64,000 nt of DNA from Flaccisagitta enflata (GCA_965153355.1 OZ231127.1:74648001-74712000), one strand, 5' to 3'; counted from the stretch's first letter, positions 8,894-63,831 are shown. The notes: generated from the letters alone by a model not told the origin. Numbers and translations are program-made.

Positions 8894-10146
8894 TGTTAAT
8901 AAGCTGCCCTACCTCTAGATTGCACTTGTGGAGGTGACGTAAATAGACGGAAATGTTGTAAGAGTCAGATAGAAAGGGGGTTATGCGTCATTGAATAAGG
9001 GGGGATCGTCATAAAATGTCCGTAAGAACGGGTCGGATGAGAAGCTAAATTCTGCTTGAGAAAAACGTGGCTTTAAATGATGATACGGTATGCCAGTCTC
9101 ATCGCCAAAAGAGAAAGAGGGAAGAATAGATGGGTAGCAATTCCAAAGAGGGGGCTTACAGACCGTGGGCTGATCCGACTACTTCGGCCTGTCAGACACT
9201 GTCAACCTAGCAACAATGCCCTTTCTCTTCGTCGGGAGAGCGCTAAACAGCAGAAAGCAAGTCCAGACTGGGGAAAGCTGGGAAAGGGAGAGAGCCTAGG
9301 ATCGAGGGGGGGGGCAGTCCGTGAATGCAGAGGCAGGCTTACACACTCGAACTGGGCATCTGCTGCCACGAACAGTGAAGTTCCCAGATGCGCGCGACAC
9401 AACCGAAGGGGGAGGAGGGGGAAACTGGGCTTAGAGGAATATGCGGGGGGAGTGGGACCACAACCACGTCACTTCCAACACAGTTCCCACACCAGCCTTC
9501 GGAACGAAAACTGGAGTGAAAGGAAGACTGTTCAAACAGCTGGGCAGAGGGGACCAAACGGGGGGTTGGGACAGCTGTTGAACACCCAAGTAGTGATCCT
9601 GCTGACAGCACCCTCAGAACCAATCTAAAGCTGAGACCGGCGGGGCAGTACCTACAAAGAGGGATAGGCACTTACAGGATGGGGGGCCACTCGAGGGGTA
9701 AGAAAGGCGATGCACCAATATAAGCGGCTACTCTGGGAGGATTAGCAACTTACGTGAATGCATGAGTCCTTGGCATTCTGTATCATCGGCGGGCTTATCG
9801 TCATTAGTTCTATGCCCAGGCTAGAGTCAATTCAGTATTAGTGTTTGTCATCTAGAGAGGCAATAGAATGGTTAATGAAAGTATGCACGGACGATAGATA
9901 TTAGGATCGGTAGTTAGCGGGATTAATAGTTAGTTGGATCATGCAGTTAATTGGAAATCCGTATATCATTAAAGCCACTATTTGCTAGGCTGAATCTATT
10001 ACTAAAGTAAGCAAAGGGAATGAAAGAATGCAATGATATAAGCTTGGCATGCTAAATAGAAATAAGCGTGAACGATTATAAACGTGAAAAGCTATTACAG
10101 GGAAGCAGTTTATAACGTAACTAAGCATGCATAATATATACTCCTA
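8894..10146. other. No gene; composition changes near 9725
   Basis: 8894-9720 is moderately GC-rich with G-rich runs (9305-9315, 9408-9445) and could be the retroelement's leader or LTR on the minus strand, but no partner repeat is visible near 1-948. From about 9725 the DNA becomes AT-rich host-like sequence with no coding signal. Confidence 0.4.
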
Positions 10147-10858
10147 CACAAATAGTAAACCTTTGTAGCTCCAAAACTACTAGCCCAAAAGTCTTTAAGT
10201 TTTCAATGAATGTTGGTAACAACTGACCATTTTGTCATGCCAAAACTCAGATTTATAACTGAATAGGTTGGGGGTCATTAAAGCATTGAAAAACTATTAA
10301 TTTTATGGCAATAATCAATTAGTCCCAGCTATACTTGGAAGAATCTTCTTTTCTTTTTTTGTTTTTTTCCTGATTAAGCAAGCTTGAACCCTGGAGTTGG
10401 TCTTAAATGAAGAGTTACAAATCATGAAAATAAGTTCAGCTTGAAAATTCCATTATTTTATTGTATTTTTGAAGATTTGCATGATTATCCAATGATTGAC
10501 AGTTTGGATTTCAGCAATGATTGTCAAAAAACAATGAAAACCTTAATTTATATCCAACTTTTTTAGGTAAATGTATGATCTCTGAAAAATTTCCGATCAT
10601 TTGAGACCAATCTCGGAGTTCTAGCTCAATTTTTTTGACATATCTATATTGATAAAGACAAGTCTTCTCAAATAAAACAAGAGAAAAAGATTCAGCCCTG
10701 AAAATTGGGCATATTTTGTTTGTTTTACTGACCCCAAATTATTCAGTATTAAAGTCTGAGTTTGGACATGACAAAATAGTCAGTTGTTACCAACATTCAC
10801 TGAAAATTTGGAGGCTTTTGGGCTAATAGTTTTTGAGCTGCAAAGGTTTACTATTTGC
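10147..10858. mobile_element. Fold-back (MITE-like) element, about 710 bp
   Basis: The left arm (about 10147-10275) and right arm (about 10729-10858) are inverted copies: the ends read AAATAGTAAACCTTTG and its complement, followed on each side by a match through GCCCAAAAG and GTTGGTAACAACTGAC. The centre is AT-rich and non-coding. This is the structure of a non-autonomous terminal-inverted-repeat transposon; a target duplication could not be decided. Confidence 0.7.
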
Positions 10859-10920
10859 CATTTCGATTTAAAGACAGTGTAAATGACCGAAATTGACTAA
10901 AAGAATTGAAATTGATTAAA

Positions 10921-11035
10921 AAAGTAAAAGTGTGATAGAACGACCAACCAACAGACCGACGGACCAACCGACCGACAGACGGATGGACGGACAAAGCGGG
11001 GTGTAGAAAATCGCGTGCACGCGACTAAAGAAGTG
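10921..11035 (+). repeat. GGCCGGATACAC-family repeat, 3' part
   Basis: Only the right half is present: a run of GACC/GACGG tetranucleotide variants, then CAAAGCGGGGTGTAGA and the terminal hairpin TCGCGTGCACGCGA followed by CTAAAG. It matches the right half of the full copies at 30784, 35607 and 58494. Confidence 0.65.
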
Positions 11036-11160
11036 AAAAGCAGAAAGACGCAAAAAGGCGGCGGTTGAATTATAATGAAACAGGCCGCTCAAGCGTCATT
11101 ATGGTCAGCGGTTCCCGATGCCCCATTGATATCATTTAGTATTGTAGTGATGAGGTAATG

Positions 11161-11860
11161 GGGCAGCGGCCCCGGAGGGGCAATTTTGTTTTGGGAGGCA
11201 TGATCTTGGGTCTGAGAGGTCTAATCTGGGGTCCATAAGGTCTGATCTGGGGTGTGAGATGCCTGATATAGGGTCTGAGAGGCCTGATAAGAGGTCTGGG
11301 ATGCCTGAGTTAAGGCCTAAGAAATCTGAAAAGAGGTCTGAGAGGCCTGATTTGGGGTCTGAGAGGCCTGATTAGGGATCACAGATGCCTGATTTGTAGT
11401 TTGAGAGGCCAGATTTGTGGTCTGAGAGGCCTTATTTGGGGTCTGAAAGGCCTGAAAAGAGGTTCAGAGGCTTGAGTTGGGGCCTAAGAGGCCTGATAAG
11501 AGGTCTGAGAGGCCTGATTTGGGGTCTAAGGGGCCTGAGTTGGGGTCTGATAGGCCTGATTTGGGGTCTGAGAGGCCTGATAAGAGGTCCGGTGGCCTGA
11601 GTTTGGGCCTAAGAGGCCTGATAAGAGGTCTGAGAGGCCTGATTTAGGGTCTGAGAGGCCTGCTATAAGGTCTGAGATGCCTGATTTGGGGTCTGAGAGG
11701 CCTGATTTGAGGTCTCAGAGGCCTGATTTGAGGTCTCAGAGGCCTGCTCTGAGGTCTCAGAGGCCTGATTTGGGGCTTTGGGGGGGGGACACTGACATCA
11801 GATCGGAAAGATTGCCCTGTGTGGAACCATAGGTCATCGACCCCTCCGGGGCCGCTGCCC
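11161..11860. mobile_element. Fold-back element enclosing a private minisatellite
   Basis: The ends are inverted copies, GGGCAGCGGCCCCGGAGGGG at 11161 and its complement ending at 11860. The inside (about 11200-11780) is a minisatellite of roughly 20 bp, consensus near GGTCTGAGAGGCCTGATTTG, repeated about 27 times with variation. The same ends with a different inner minisatellite occur at 12979, 19200 and 61368. Confidence 0.75.
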
Positions 11861-11976
11861 AAAAGTAAGGAAGAAGCAGTATTGTACCATTTCCTACAGT
11901 ATGATCTAAAAAGACACCATTTATAACCAAATTAGAAAATGAGGTAAAATACAGTATGATGCAGAAAGACACTGGT

Positions 11977-12140
<164 letters not shown>

Positions 12141-12299
12141 ACACACTTCCAATCGAAAACCAAACATACTCACCGGTATAGCGTGGGACAGAGCCGTTCA
12201 TTCTTGACATGAGTGGAATTCCAGTGTTCTCTTCCTCCATATTTGTGACATTATAGACTCTTCCACCACCGCCACCTCCTCCCCCTCCTCCTCCTCCTT

Positions 12300-12978
12300 T
12301 GTGGAAGTTATCCATTGGTACGCCCACCAGGTGGGAGTGTGATTTACTGCCCTGAACGGTCGTAAACCCCAGACCATCATGTCTGAAATCGAAAAGAAGA
12401 AATTTAATGTCACATGTTACATGTTTCATCCTTCTTTCTTCAAGACTGAAAAAGTAATTTCACAAAATTGGATTCTTTTAACATCACTTTGCTCATAATT
12501 AATCAAAAAGATATGGAAGCAGTGTGACTCATTTGAGTAATAAGCGAACAATTTAGAGATTTTACCGTCCCATGAACTACAGTGTGAGTCACCGACAAAT
12601 AGACTCGTTTGATGATTTGATGATACTTGGCCCGAAGCTGCGTTTTGCTTTTTTTTGATGCGTCTACAATAGGGTGAGTTTGTCGATGCGTCCGTAGGCC
12701 AGCAAGTCCGATTTTGAGGATTTTCATTTCCTACAAGCTTCATTTGTTCCATCATTCTATCCTTTATCTTTCAACCTTGTTTTTAGTCACGAGCTACATT
12801 CATTTTTGGTCGGTCTGTCAGATGGTCATTTGGTCCATTCATTGGTCCTTTAGTCCGTTCGTCACAATTGTCGGTTTTTGCGTTTTCTGTGTTGCCCCTC
12901 CTGCCAAAGTGCCTAATTGGCGTCCTACAGACCACACAGGACTGAGGTTGCCGTGTATCCGCCTATCCGGCCACGTTT
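12300..12978. other. No gene seen
   Basis: Mixed-composition sequence. Around 12780-12900 there is a decayed plus-strand trace of the hairpin/GGTC repeat family (TTTTTAGTCAC, then GGTCGGTCTGTCAG). No coding signal. Confidence 0.5.
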
Positions 12979-13362
12979 TTCGGCAGCGGCCATGAAGGGG
13001 ACGAAGTCTTTGGTTCGTCGGTTCGCCCTCTCAGACCTAAAATCTGCCCTCTCAGGGCTGAAATCTTCCCTTTCAGGCCTGAAATTTGCCCTCTCAGGCT
13101 TTGAATCTAGCTTCTTTAATCTTTGAATCTGCCCTCACAGGCCTGAAATCTGCCTTCTCAGGTCTGAAATCTGCCCTCTCAGACCCTCATAGACCTTGAA
13201 TCTGTGCTCCCAGATTTAAGGCCTGAGAGGGCAGATTTCAGGCCTGAGAGGGCAGATTTTAGGCCTTAGAGGGCCTTGGGGGATGGACGGATGGATGAAC
13301 GGACGGACGAACAAAAGTCCTCTTTTCTACATGACTTCCTCCCCTTTGGGGCCGTTGCCCTG
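12979..13362. mobile_element. Fold-back element enclosing a private minisatellite
   Basis: The left end CGGCAGCGGCCATGAAGGGG and the right end CCCCTTTGGGGCCGTTGCCC are inverted relatives of the 11161 element. The inside is a roughly 20-bp minisatellite near TCTGCCCTCTCAGGCCTGAA. It runs in one orientation from about 13030 and reverses near 13215, so the inner array is itself partly inverted. Confidence 0.65.
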
Positions 13363-13749
13363 CTACCCCTCACTCCAATGTAGAGAAGGATATTATTAAG
13401 GGTTGTATTGGTGTAAATGCGACAATCGGGGCACAGTGACTACAGACCTGTCTCTTGAGGGATCCATCACTTAAATAGCTATGGGCAAGCTAGGGACATT
13501 TCGAAACGGGACTGCAATATGGTCATTGAACTAAGCAGCCATTTGATACTAAAGTTCTTGGAAAAACGGATCCAGAAATATGACTACTACACCGATTCAC
13601 AATCATGCAACGGGTATCGCTGACCACATATCGCCCTTGGGCGACCTGTTTTTTCTGCGGTGCTTATTGATTTGTTATGATATTACCTATTCTCTGCGCT
13701 GACTGTTCTCGGAACTCCTTCCCGCGCCTGAAACTCTCCCGGGATATTC

Positions 13750-13777
13750 GTCGTTGTCGTCGTCGTTTTTGCTGATT

Positions 13778-13811
<34 letters not shown>

Positions 13812-13815
13812 TGAT
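13750..13815. repeat. (GTC)n microsatellite
   Basis: An imperfect run of CGTCGT units. No gene is recognised around it. Confidence 0.85.
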
Positions 13816-15618
<1,803 letters not shown>

Positions 15619-15982
15619 TGCGCCGCTGATAATTCTGGTTCGATATGACACGCAACCATACAGAACCAAAGCCTAAAGTACATCAAGATGGAAAATGAAA
15701 TAAGGAGAGAGAGAAAAAGGAAACCTAGAATGACGTGGAAGTTCCCACTGGCCACTGGCCAGGTAGTCCCGCCAGACGAGGCAAATTTCATGGACATTAG
15801 GCCGTCGCAGAAATTGGCGCTCTAACGTCAGTAATGCCACTGCGGTTCTCTTCGCACTAGAAGGCCTTATTTAGCTGGATGGAAATTGAACAAGGCCGTG
15901 TACACTCCTCCCAGTCGCGGACAGGTGGGCAGGGGCAGTTTAGCAAAAAAAAAGTTACTGACCGACGGATCGACAGATGTAC

Positions 15983-16015
<33 letters not shown>

Positions 16016-16031
16016 ACGCACACACACACGC

Positions 16032-16088
<57 letters not shown>
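15983..16088. repeat. (CA)n microsatellite inside a hairpin-family copy
   Basis: CA repeat with CGCACA variants. It directly follows the left half of a GGCCGGATACAC-type element (CAGTCGCGGACAGGTGGGCA at about 15911, then GACCGACGGATCGAC), so the array seems to have replaced or expanded within that element's core. Confidence 0.8.
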
Positions 16089-16089
<1 letters not shown>

Positions 16090-16090
<1 letters not shown>

Positions 16091-17214
16091 CGCGCGCGCA
16101 CGTGCATGTAATCAATAGGAGAGAACTTGTTTCTGGTGTTGAAAAAGAAGAGGAAAAAAAAGGGAAAAGGTTTGAAACTCCACAAAGTCAGTTGTCAACC
16201 AGGTGACCAAAAACCAAAAGAAAAAAAACAGCAAATACTGGAACAAACTAACAGTATCACAAACAAGTCAAAAGCAAAAAAAAATTCCAGCAAAAACTGG
16301 GAAAAACTAACACCACCACAAACAAAAACATTAAAAAGAGAGAAGAGGAATCGAAAATAACATGCGGCTTTAATGCAATGGCCACATGCAATTCGTTTCT
16401 TTAATTTTTTGACGTCATCACTCCTCAGTTGGAAACTGCATAATGGGAGAATTGATTTGACATTCATTATGCAACTCTTAGTTTGTCGGTGCGATTATTT
16501 CTTTTTTTTTTCTTTTTCAGCGATGACGATTGCGTAGTTTTGGGCATTGGTAGGTTCCCATATCGGGAATGAACCGTTACAGATGATGAAAACAAAGAGC
16601 TACTTTTTTCCATTTTCTTGAATCTATCAACGCTAACAGCGAAGTTGCTTGAAGCTGAAGTTGCTTGAAGCTGGTCACTGCAACGACAATCAGCTGGGTT
16701 GCTGGTGCACCATGCGCGATCGAGGCAAAACATGGGTAAATGCATCAACGAAATGTGCAAACAAACAGACGAGCTAAGGGGCTAATGGCCAATGAAAGGT
16801 GTGGAGGGAAAATGAATATAGAGATATGCAGACAAAAACAGCGAAAGATTGGTCAACTGAGACGTTGGGTTTTGCGCCGTGGAAAATTTGGGACGAAAAA
16901 CTTAGATTGGTGGTAGAAGAATTCGCTTGGCAAAAACTGCGACAGATGAACTACAGCATAGAACTCTGGGTTGGAACTCAAAAGACAAAACCCTGGCATG
17001 GCATGGCGACCCAGCATGCAGCCCTAGCTTGTAATGAAACCCCACTAGCCACAGAGCTTTGGCTTGAAACGCATGGAATTTTGGCGTAGCACGGCATAGC
17101 AACCCGTAGAGGAATTCTTATCTGGCATGATACCCTAGCTTAGAATCTCCATAAGAATTCTGGCTTATGTCCGGCATGGCATTGGGGCACTTCACCCCTG
17201 CATGGCATGTCGTG
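16090..17214. other. No gene seen
   Basis: A-rich and mixed non-coding sequence. A short tandem duplication near 16645-16675 (GAAGTTGCTTGAAGCT twice) is the only structure noticed. From about 16980 GGCATGGCA-type words foreshadow the satellite that follows. Confidence 0.5.
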
Positions 17215-17945
17215 CATGACATGGCATTACACTCCTACTACATGGAACTACCGCATAGCACGTTAGAACGGCACTCCCGCACGGCATGACAGGCATGACA
17301 ATCCTTCTACACTAAATTAGTGCATAGCACGCTAGAACAGCACTCCCCCACAGGATAAGGGCTTAACACTCCCACACAAAACTACTGCATAGCATGCTAG
17401 AACGGCTCTCCCACACGGAATAAGGGCTCGACGCTACCACACGAAAGTACTGCATAGCAATCTAGAATGGCACTCCCCCACAGCATTTTGACATGATTCT
17501 ACAACACAAAATTTCTGCATAGCACGCTAGAATGGCACTCCTGCACTTCATTGGGACATAGCACTCCCACACGAAACTACTGCATACTGCATAGAATGCT
17601 ACAATGGCACTCCCGAATTAGGGCATGACACTCCCACATGAACTACTGCATAGCATGTTAGAACGCACTCCCGCATGGAATTAGGGCATGGCGCTCCCAC
17701 ACAGAATTACTGCATAGCACGCAAGAGCGGAACTCTAGCACAGCATTAAGGCTTGACACTCCCACAAGAAATTACTGCATAGTACGCTAGGAACGGCACT
17801 CCCATACGGGATTAGGGCATAGCACTCCCACACGAAACTAATGCATAGCATGCTAGAACGCACTCCCGCACGGCATTCGGGCATGGCACTCCCACACAGA
17901 ATTACTGCATAGCATGCTAGAACTGCACTCCGGCATGGAGCTTCA
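17215..17945. repeat. Tandem satellite, about 66-bp unit
   Basis: About 11 diverged copies of a unit near ACTACTGCATAGCACGCTAG, then AACGGCACTCCCGCACGG and CATTAGGGCATGACACTCCC. Spacing between successive CTGCATAGCA words is roughly 60-70 bp. Single-base and short indel variation between copies shows an old array. No reading frame is conserved. Confidence 0.85.
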
Positions 17946-18150
17946 GAACGGAATTTTGGCGGTGCAAATCCGGTATTTATGTGTGGTATGAAGCTTCGGT
18001 ATGAATTTCAACTCCGTTAAACAAATATCATCGATTTGTTTGTTTTTCTTTAAAACTTGATGCCGCCCAAATCATTTTTTCAGGTCGCCGACGAAATTCA
18101 ATTCTTTTTTCAAGTCTATAGAAATTATATTTTCCACGTGGGATTTTCCC

Positions 18151-18327
<177 letters not shown>

Positions 18328-18387
18328 TTTGTGGTTTATGTTACTGTTGTTTTGTTAAGAATTTTCACTTCCAAATCTTTAATTCTT

Positions 18388-18460
18388 TTTAATGCAGACC
18401 GGCAGACAGACAGACAGACCGACAAACGGACGAAGAAAGTGGATTGCAGGCGACTGAAAA
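18388..18460 (+). repeat. Hairpin-family repeat, right-end fragment
   Basis: GACAGACAGACAGACC-type units, then a decayed end (GGATTGCAGGCGACTGAAAAA) matching the right end of the GGCCGGATACAC family. Confidence 0.45.
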
Positions 18461-18619
18461 ATAAAGAAATAAAAGACTAAAAAGTAAAATCAATCATAAT
18501 GAGACTTAAAAACCGGAATTAGTTATAATTCGATTTCCGGAAACAGAGAAAGAATTTCCAACTGCGTCCTTGTCCCCGCGGAGACAGGGACACGAAAAAG
18601 GAAAGAAAAAAGAGAGGAG

Positions 18620-18870
18620 ATGATGAGCAAATGGGAGAGGATGAGAAAGAGGAAGAAGAGGAAGGAGAAGAGGAAGAGGAAGAGGAAGGAGAAGAGGAAG
18701 GGGAAATGGACAACGGAAAAGATGAAGAAAGAGATGAAGAGAAAGATGAGGGAGTGAGGAGGAGGGGAAAAAGAAAGATAATGGATGAATATGACGAGGA
18801 GGAGGAGGAGGAGGAGGAGGAAGAGGAGGGGAAGATGAAGAGGAGTATCTGAGGAGGAGGAGGAGGAGGA
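18620..18870. repeat. Polypurine GGA/GAA tract
   Basis: About 250 bp almost without pyrimidines on the plus strand, built of GAG, GGA and GAA triplets. Open frames through it are low-complexity only. Confidence 0.85.
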
Positions 18871-18998
18871 GGACGTGGAGACGAGAGGGTGGTGGTTGGT
18901 CGGCTGGCGGTTTCCCGGGCGGGGGGAGGGGAAGTAAAACAGAACAACAAACGGGGAGACAAAAAACAAATTGCCCTGTGCGCCCAAGAAGAGAATAA

Positions 18999-19095
18999 GG
19001 CCGGATACACGGCTACCCTAGTCACGTGTGGGTGGTCAGGGGCAATGATGGAGAAAGTCACTGGGGCATTTGGGCGGGAGCAGTGAGCTCAAAAC
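18999..19095 (+). repeat. GGCCGGATACAC-family repeat, 5' part
   Basis: It begins AAGGCCGGATACACGGCTAC, runs through a GTGGGTGGTCAGGGGC segment and the GGCATTTGGGCGGGAGCAG segment, then ends in GCCAAAAAAAGTAAC. The GACGG core and terminal hairpin are missing. Confidence 0.7.
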
Positions 19096-19199
19096 GCTCA
19101 AATACGCCAAAAAAAGTAACTCGTCATCTATGGATCGCACATGGTCAGCAGTACCCGATGCCCTGCAGAGTGATCCAGTGAAGAAATGGAGTCAGAGCA

Positions 19200-19611
19200 G
19201 GGCAGCAATGTCCTGTAGAACACAGGGGGGAATTTCGAGACGTCCGTCCGTCCTGATGGCTGATTTATGCCACTGAAAGCATATCTGAGGGTTGGAGGGC
19301 ATAATCAAGGCTTGGAGAGCAGATATGAGGTTTGGCGGGCTGGTTTTAAGCTTGGAGGGCTGATTGAAGGTCTGGAGGGCAGATTTGAGGTCTGGGAGGC
19401 AGATATAGGGCATGGGAGGGGGGCTGATTTGAAGCCATGAGGGCTGATTTTAGGCCTGGAGGGCTAAATTGAGTCCTGGGAGGGCTAATTTGAGGCCTTG
19501 ATGGTCAATGGGGGGGGACGGAAGGATGGACGGACGGACGGACGGACGGACGGACGTCTCGAAATTCCCCCCTGTGTTCTACAAGACATTGGCCCATTGG
19601 GGCCGCTGCCC
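19200..19611. mobile_element. Fold-back element enclosing a private minisatellite
   Basis: Inverted ends of about 55 bp run from 19200 (GGGCAGCAATGTCCTGTAGA) and from the right end at 19611. Both continue inward through CACAGGGGGGAATTTCGAGA to CGTCCGTCCGTC. The inside is a roughly 20-bp minisatellite near GGAGGGCTGATTTGAGG. A (GGAC)n run adjoins the right arm. Confidence 0.75.
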
Positions 19612-19759
19612 AAAAAGGGGACCAACCGACCGCCCAACCGACGGTCGGACAAAGCGGGGTTTAGAACGCTAAACCAGAAAGTACTACCTAGCTCATAAAT
19701 ATACGGACATCTGAAAATGAGCATCAACTTCAATCCCGAGAACGCTAAACCAGAAAGTA

Positions 19760-19995
19760 CTACCTAGCTCATAAATATAAATATACGGACATCTGAAAAT
19801 GAGCATCAACTTTAGCAAGCTGCTGCGCCTGAGCAAATTAGGTTACTGACCTCAGATTGGTCGTAATTGAAAGTTCTTAAACAACTCTTTGAAATGGGCC
19901 TAATCTGGTGTCAGTATTCAATTTGTTAAAGCGCAGCATCTCTCCAAAGTTGATGCTATTTTTCAAGTGTCCGTATATTTATGAGCTAGATGGTA
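19760..19995. mobile_element. Short fold-back element with duplicated left end
   Basis: TACCTAGCTCATAAATATAA and the following ACGGACATCTGAAAATGAGC are inverted at 19935-19995. The left arm, with about 25 bp of flank, is present twice in tandem (19663-19739 and 19740-19812). The centre is non-coding, so this is a MITE-like remnant. Confidence 0.65.
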
Positions 19996-20195
19996 TCACA
20001 AGTTCTTGAGTGGTGTTTCTACCAAGAAATGGGGGGGGGGGAGACGAAGGTTATCAGTCGCGTGTACGTGACTACGTCTGTTGATATGTGACTACATCGT
20101 TCCAGCCAGCAGAAATTTCTCTCTCTCTCTTTATTCAAATTTACTTTTACTTTTACTTTCACTTTTACTCATACTTTTACTTTTTCTTCTTTTTC

Positions 20196-20424
<229 letters not shown>

Positions 20425-20872
20425 TCTCCCCTACCCCCATCCCCAATGGGATTCCACATCCTTATCCTCACCATCATCATTTTTTGTCTTGTCCTTCCCA
20501 CGCGGACGTGCGTTGGTTCGAATTTGTCGCCCGCGCTTCCAGTCTTCTCTGTACACTTCCAGATTTCTTTCCTCGTTCTTGTATAATTCCTTCTTAGTCG
20601 TTCATTCCGTCGGTACTCTTGTTCACTGCCGTGCTCAGTCTCATGCTACGCGACTCTACAACTCACTTGCACTTTCTCAGTCGGTCTGTCCAGTGGTCAA
20701 ATATTGATTCTCATGATTTTGTATCGTTCTGGAGGTCCCCGGAGTCAAAGTTAAGGAAGCGTCTTTACAGTTTTTTTTTCACAAATCAACTCACTGCCAA
20801 CCAGACATTCCGCCAATAAGTAACCGGTCTTTCCACTCACTCGGCCATTTCCTCCCGCACACGCGTCTTCGT

Positions 20873-20945
20873 TTTAGTCATGGACTAGCGACTCCCTAAG
20901 AGGCTTGTCCGTCGGTCGGCCCGTCGGTCAGTTGGTCCGCCGGTA
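20873..20945 (-). repeat. Hairpin-family repeat, end fragment
   Basis: TTTAGTCATGGACTAGCGACT resembles the terminal hairpin end and is followed by GTCCGTCGGTCGGCCCGTCGG, the complement of the GACGG core. It is truncated. Confidence 0.5.
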
Positions 20946-21523
20946 AGTTGTTTACACTCGAGCTAAAACAAGCGAAAACATGTATATAGGATATTGCGCT
21001 TGTAACCATAGCACAAAAAAAAACGGAACGACTTGTTCTGATGTTTTTTCCTAAAGTGAAGACTCTGTAATTAAAGAAAATTCAGGACCGTTTGAAAGCT
21101 CTGCAAAAGATCTTTCAAATGCGACATTGCTGGTCATTCTAGCTTTATCCGTTTAGAAATGGCATAGGAATGAATGAAAACATTGCCTTATTCGATTGGC
21201 GGTCAGATTGAATAAAAAGGTTTTGAAAAAAAAGTAGATCACTTTGACAAGCTCTAACTTTTTAACGGTTTGAGATACGAACCTGGGATCGGATTGGTCT
21301 AGAATGAAAGAAAATTTAAAAATCTTTTTAAAATGACTAAGAAAAAATAAAGAAATAACAAAGAGGAACAACTTTTACGACTTCAACTTTTACATTCATG
21401 ACCACCTCTTCTTTATTGTTATTGTCTTTCTTAACAAATAAAGACAGAACGGTCACGTTTACAGAGACTTAACGCCCTTTTGTCTTTTGTTTTTAGCGGT
21501 CAACCACTCGAAAGCGAGTAACT
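20946..21523. other. No gene; AT-rich
   Basis: AT-rich non-coding sequence with no exon-like or repeat structure that I can support. Confidence 0.5.
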
Positions 21524-21632
21524 AGTTAGGGTTAGGGATAGAGTTAGTTTTAGGGTTAGGGATAAGGTCAGGGATAGTCTTAGGGTTGAGGTTAGGGTTA
21601 GGGTTAGGACTAGTGTTAGGGGTAGGGGTTAT
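21524..21632 (+). repeat. Interstitial telomere-like TTAGGG array
   Basis: About 110 bp of TTAGGG with variants (TTAGGGATA, GGTCAGGG, TTAGGGGTAGGGG). The animal telomere unit is TTAGGG, so this is a degenerate interstitial copy, smaller than the one at 54330. Confidence 0.75.
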
Positions 21633-21855
21633 TTAGGGCATAATATCTACTCGCCGATTGAGAATTTGCTCTGGCGGAATTTTCGGGAAATTCAAGTGCG
21701 ACTTCATCTATAAAAATTACCAGACAGAACATCCAGCATGGTCTCATTTTGAAGTTCTTTCGCAGAGCTCATGGATTTTGCTAAGTTTTTCTCATTGGAT
21801 GAATTTGAATCTTTAAAAAACATTTTGTTCCGTTTTTTTTTTATGCTATGGTTAA

Positions 21856-22121
<266 letters not shown>

Positions 22122-22227
22122 GGGTGGCTACCTGGAGGGTCAAATGTGGTCAAATTTTAGAACGCCTCGGCCAACTAACCATACACTCTAATTCGTGTTT
22201 AAATAGTAATTGAGGCAAACGGAGATT

Positions 22228-22341
22228 GGTATCTGGAAAGAAAACCCACACGGCAACACTTTAGAGTTTCAATGGGCGTAAAATTGCTTTCATATACTTT
22301 ACAATTGTGTTGCCGTGCGGGTTTCTTGATCAAATACCGAC
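22228..22341. repeat. Short inverted repeat
   Basis: GAAAACCCACACGGCAACAC and its near-complement GTGTTGCCGTGCGGGTTTC are separated by about 55 bp. The similarity extends outward through GGTAT words on both sides, suggesting a roughly 115-bp fold-back element. Confidence 0.6.
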
Positions 22342-22417
22342 CTCTGCTTGTCTGATATACTGCCCAAATGCCGCATAGCATGTATTGTATGGTTAGATGG
22401 CGGAGGAATTTTAAATT

Positions 22418-22523
<106 letters not shown>

Positions 22524-23003
22524 GGCCCCTGCCCACCTGTCCGCGACGATAAAGTAACCCCGCGTTAATTGTTCTATTTCTCGTTCATAATCGCTTCCTA
22601 TACTCCCTCATTTGCCGAGGCCCATTTTTCCCATCGACTAGTATCTTTATTTTTTTTTCTCATTCGAATTGGTTACACGTTCTTGTTTGTTTTCCATCGC
22701 ACTTTCGGTTGGTCGGTCCATCAGTAAGTCGGCCGCCGTTTTCCCCATTCGCGATGAACACACGGTCATTTCCCTTTTTCCCCACACACTCATTTCCTTA
22801 TTTCTCTCAATAAATGAAATGGAAATAGAGAGAGACCTAAACACTTTCATCGGACACAACAGACAGAAAGAGATGGTGAGATAAGAAGACACAGAAAGAG
22901 AGAAACAAAAACAGTGACAGTAAGTGACCTTAAAATATGCGTCAGGGGCTCTTACTCTCTCTTATGTTCCTCAGCAATCTGATTGGCTCCGAATCAAACG
23001 ATG

Positions 23004-23127
<124 letters not shown>

Positions 23128-23558
23128 AGATAACCACGACCACGACGACAAACCTAAATAGACCCTTACTAACGCAAAAAAATGCGATGAAAAAAGGGCG
23201 CGGAATGGTTTTAAAGAGCAATGTTTTTTATTACTTGTAAAATAAAACACACTATACAAATTCTGAGCCAAACAAGTTTTACTACAGGTTTTGAATGTTT
23301 GTGAGGTCGATGTCAATAAAAACAGGTGGACAAGGGATACTGTAGTATAGATTACATGACAGGTTTTTATTTAGTTTGTACATGCCAGGTAACGTATGAG
23401 TTGCATATTATTAATATCATTAACATAAATAGCTCTGCTAACTATAAAGATAACACGGTAAAAATGTGTTAAAGATTAAAAACCAACGATTTTCTTCAAT
23501 CCATTTGATACCACTAGAAAATAAAGGTCAAGCCATATCGTAGCAGGCTGATTTTCAC

Positions 23559-23564
23559 TTTATT
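23559..23564 (-). terminator. Candidate polyadenylation signal of the HSPA12-like gene
   Basis: On the minus strand AATAAA occurs about 420 bp past the stop codon, in an AT-rich 3' untranslated stretch. It is the first clean AATAAA I see downstream. Use of this site is inferred. Confidence 0.4.
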
Positions 23565-23985
23565 TCGCTATCTTGATAAAATATGCCGATTTGAATTGTT
23601 GCATGTAGTTTTTAATGATATGGTTTTTTTCCGCTGTTTGAATGCTTTTGAATGAAAAACAAAACAAAACAAAAGAATGTTTATGTTTTCAAAAAATGAA
23701 GGGTAAATTCGTCAAAATCTCTTACTTAAGCGTGTACAAAAAGCGCCGACAAAATAAAGAGTACACATAGCTCAAAAAAGCCAAGTAAAGCTATTTTTTA
23801 AGAAAAAGAAAAAAAAGATTAAAGACAAAAAAAATTACATACAATCATCGTTGTCATTGAGCATTTTCAAGTCAAATAAGAAAAAACTAAACAGGAGAGA
23901 AATGGATAAAAAAAAACAATCTGTATATAGAATCGGACAGAAAAAAGCAAACAAAAGAAAATTAAGTCGCATTTTTTTTTTTAAT

Positions 23986-63831
<39,846 letters not shown>

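Noticed and set aside
9077-9628. 183-residue plus-strand open frame
   Set aside because: No recognisable domain, no splice context, G-rich composition next to the retroelement; not supported as a gene.
1-9720. LTR pair flanking gag-pol
   Set aside because: I searched both flanks by eye for a shared TG...CA segment and a primer-binding site and found none; computation could still reveal a diverged pair.
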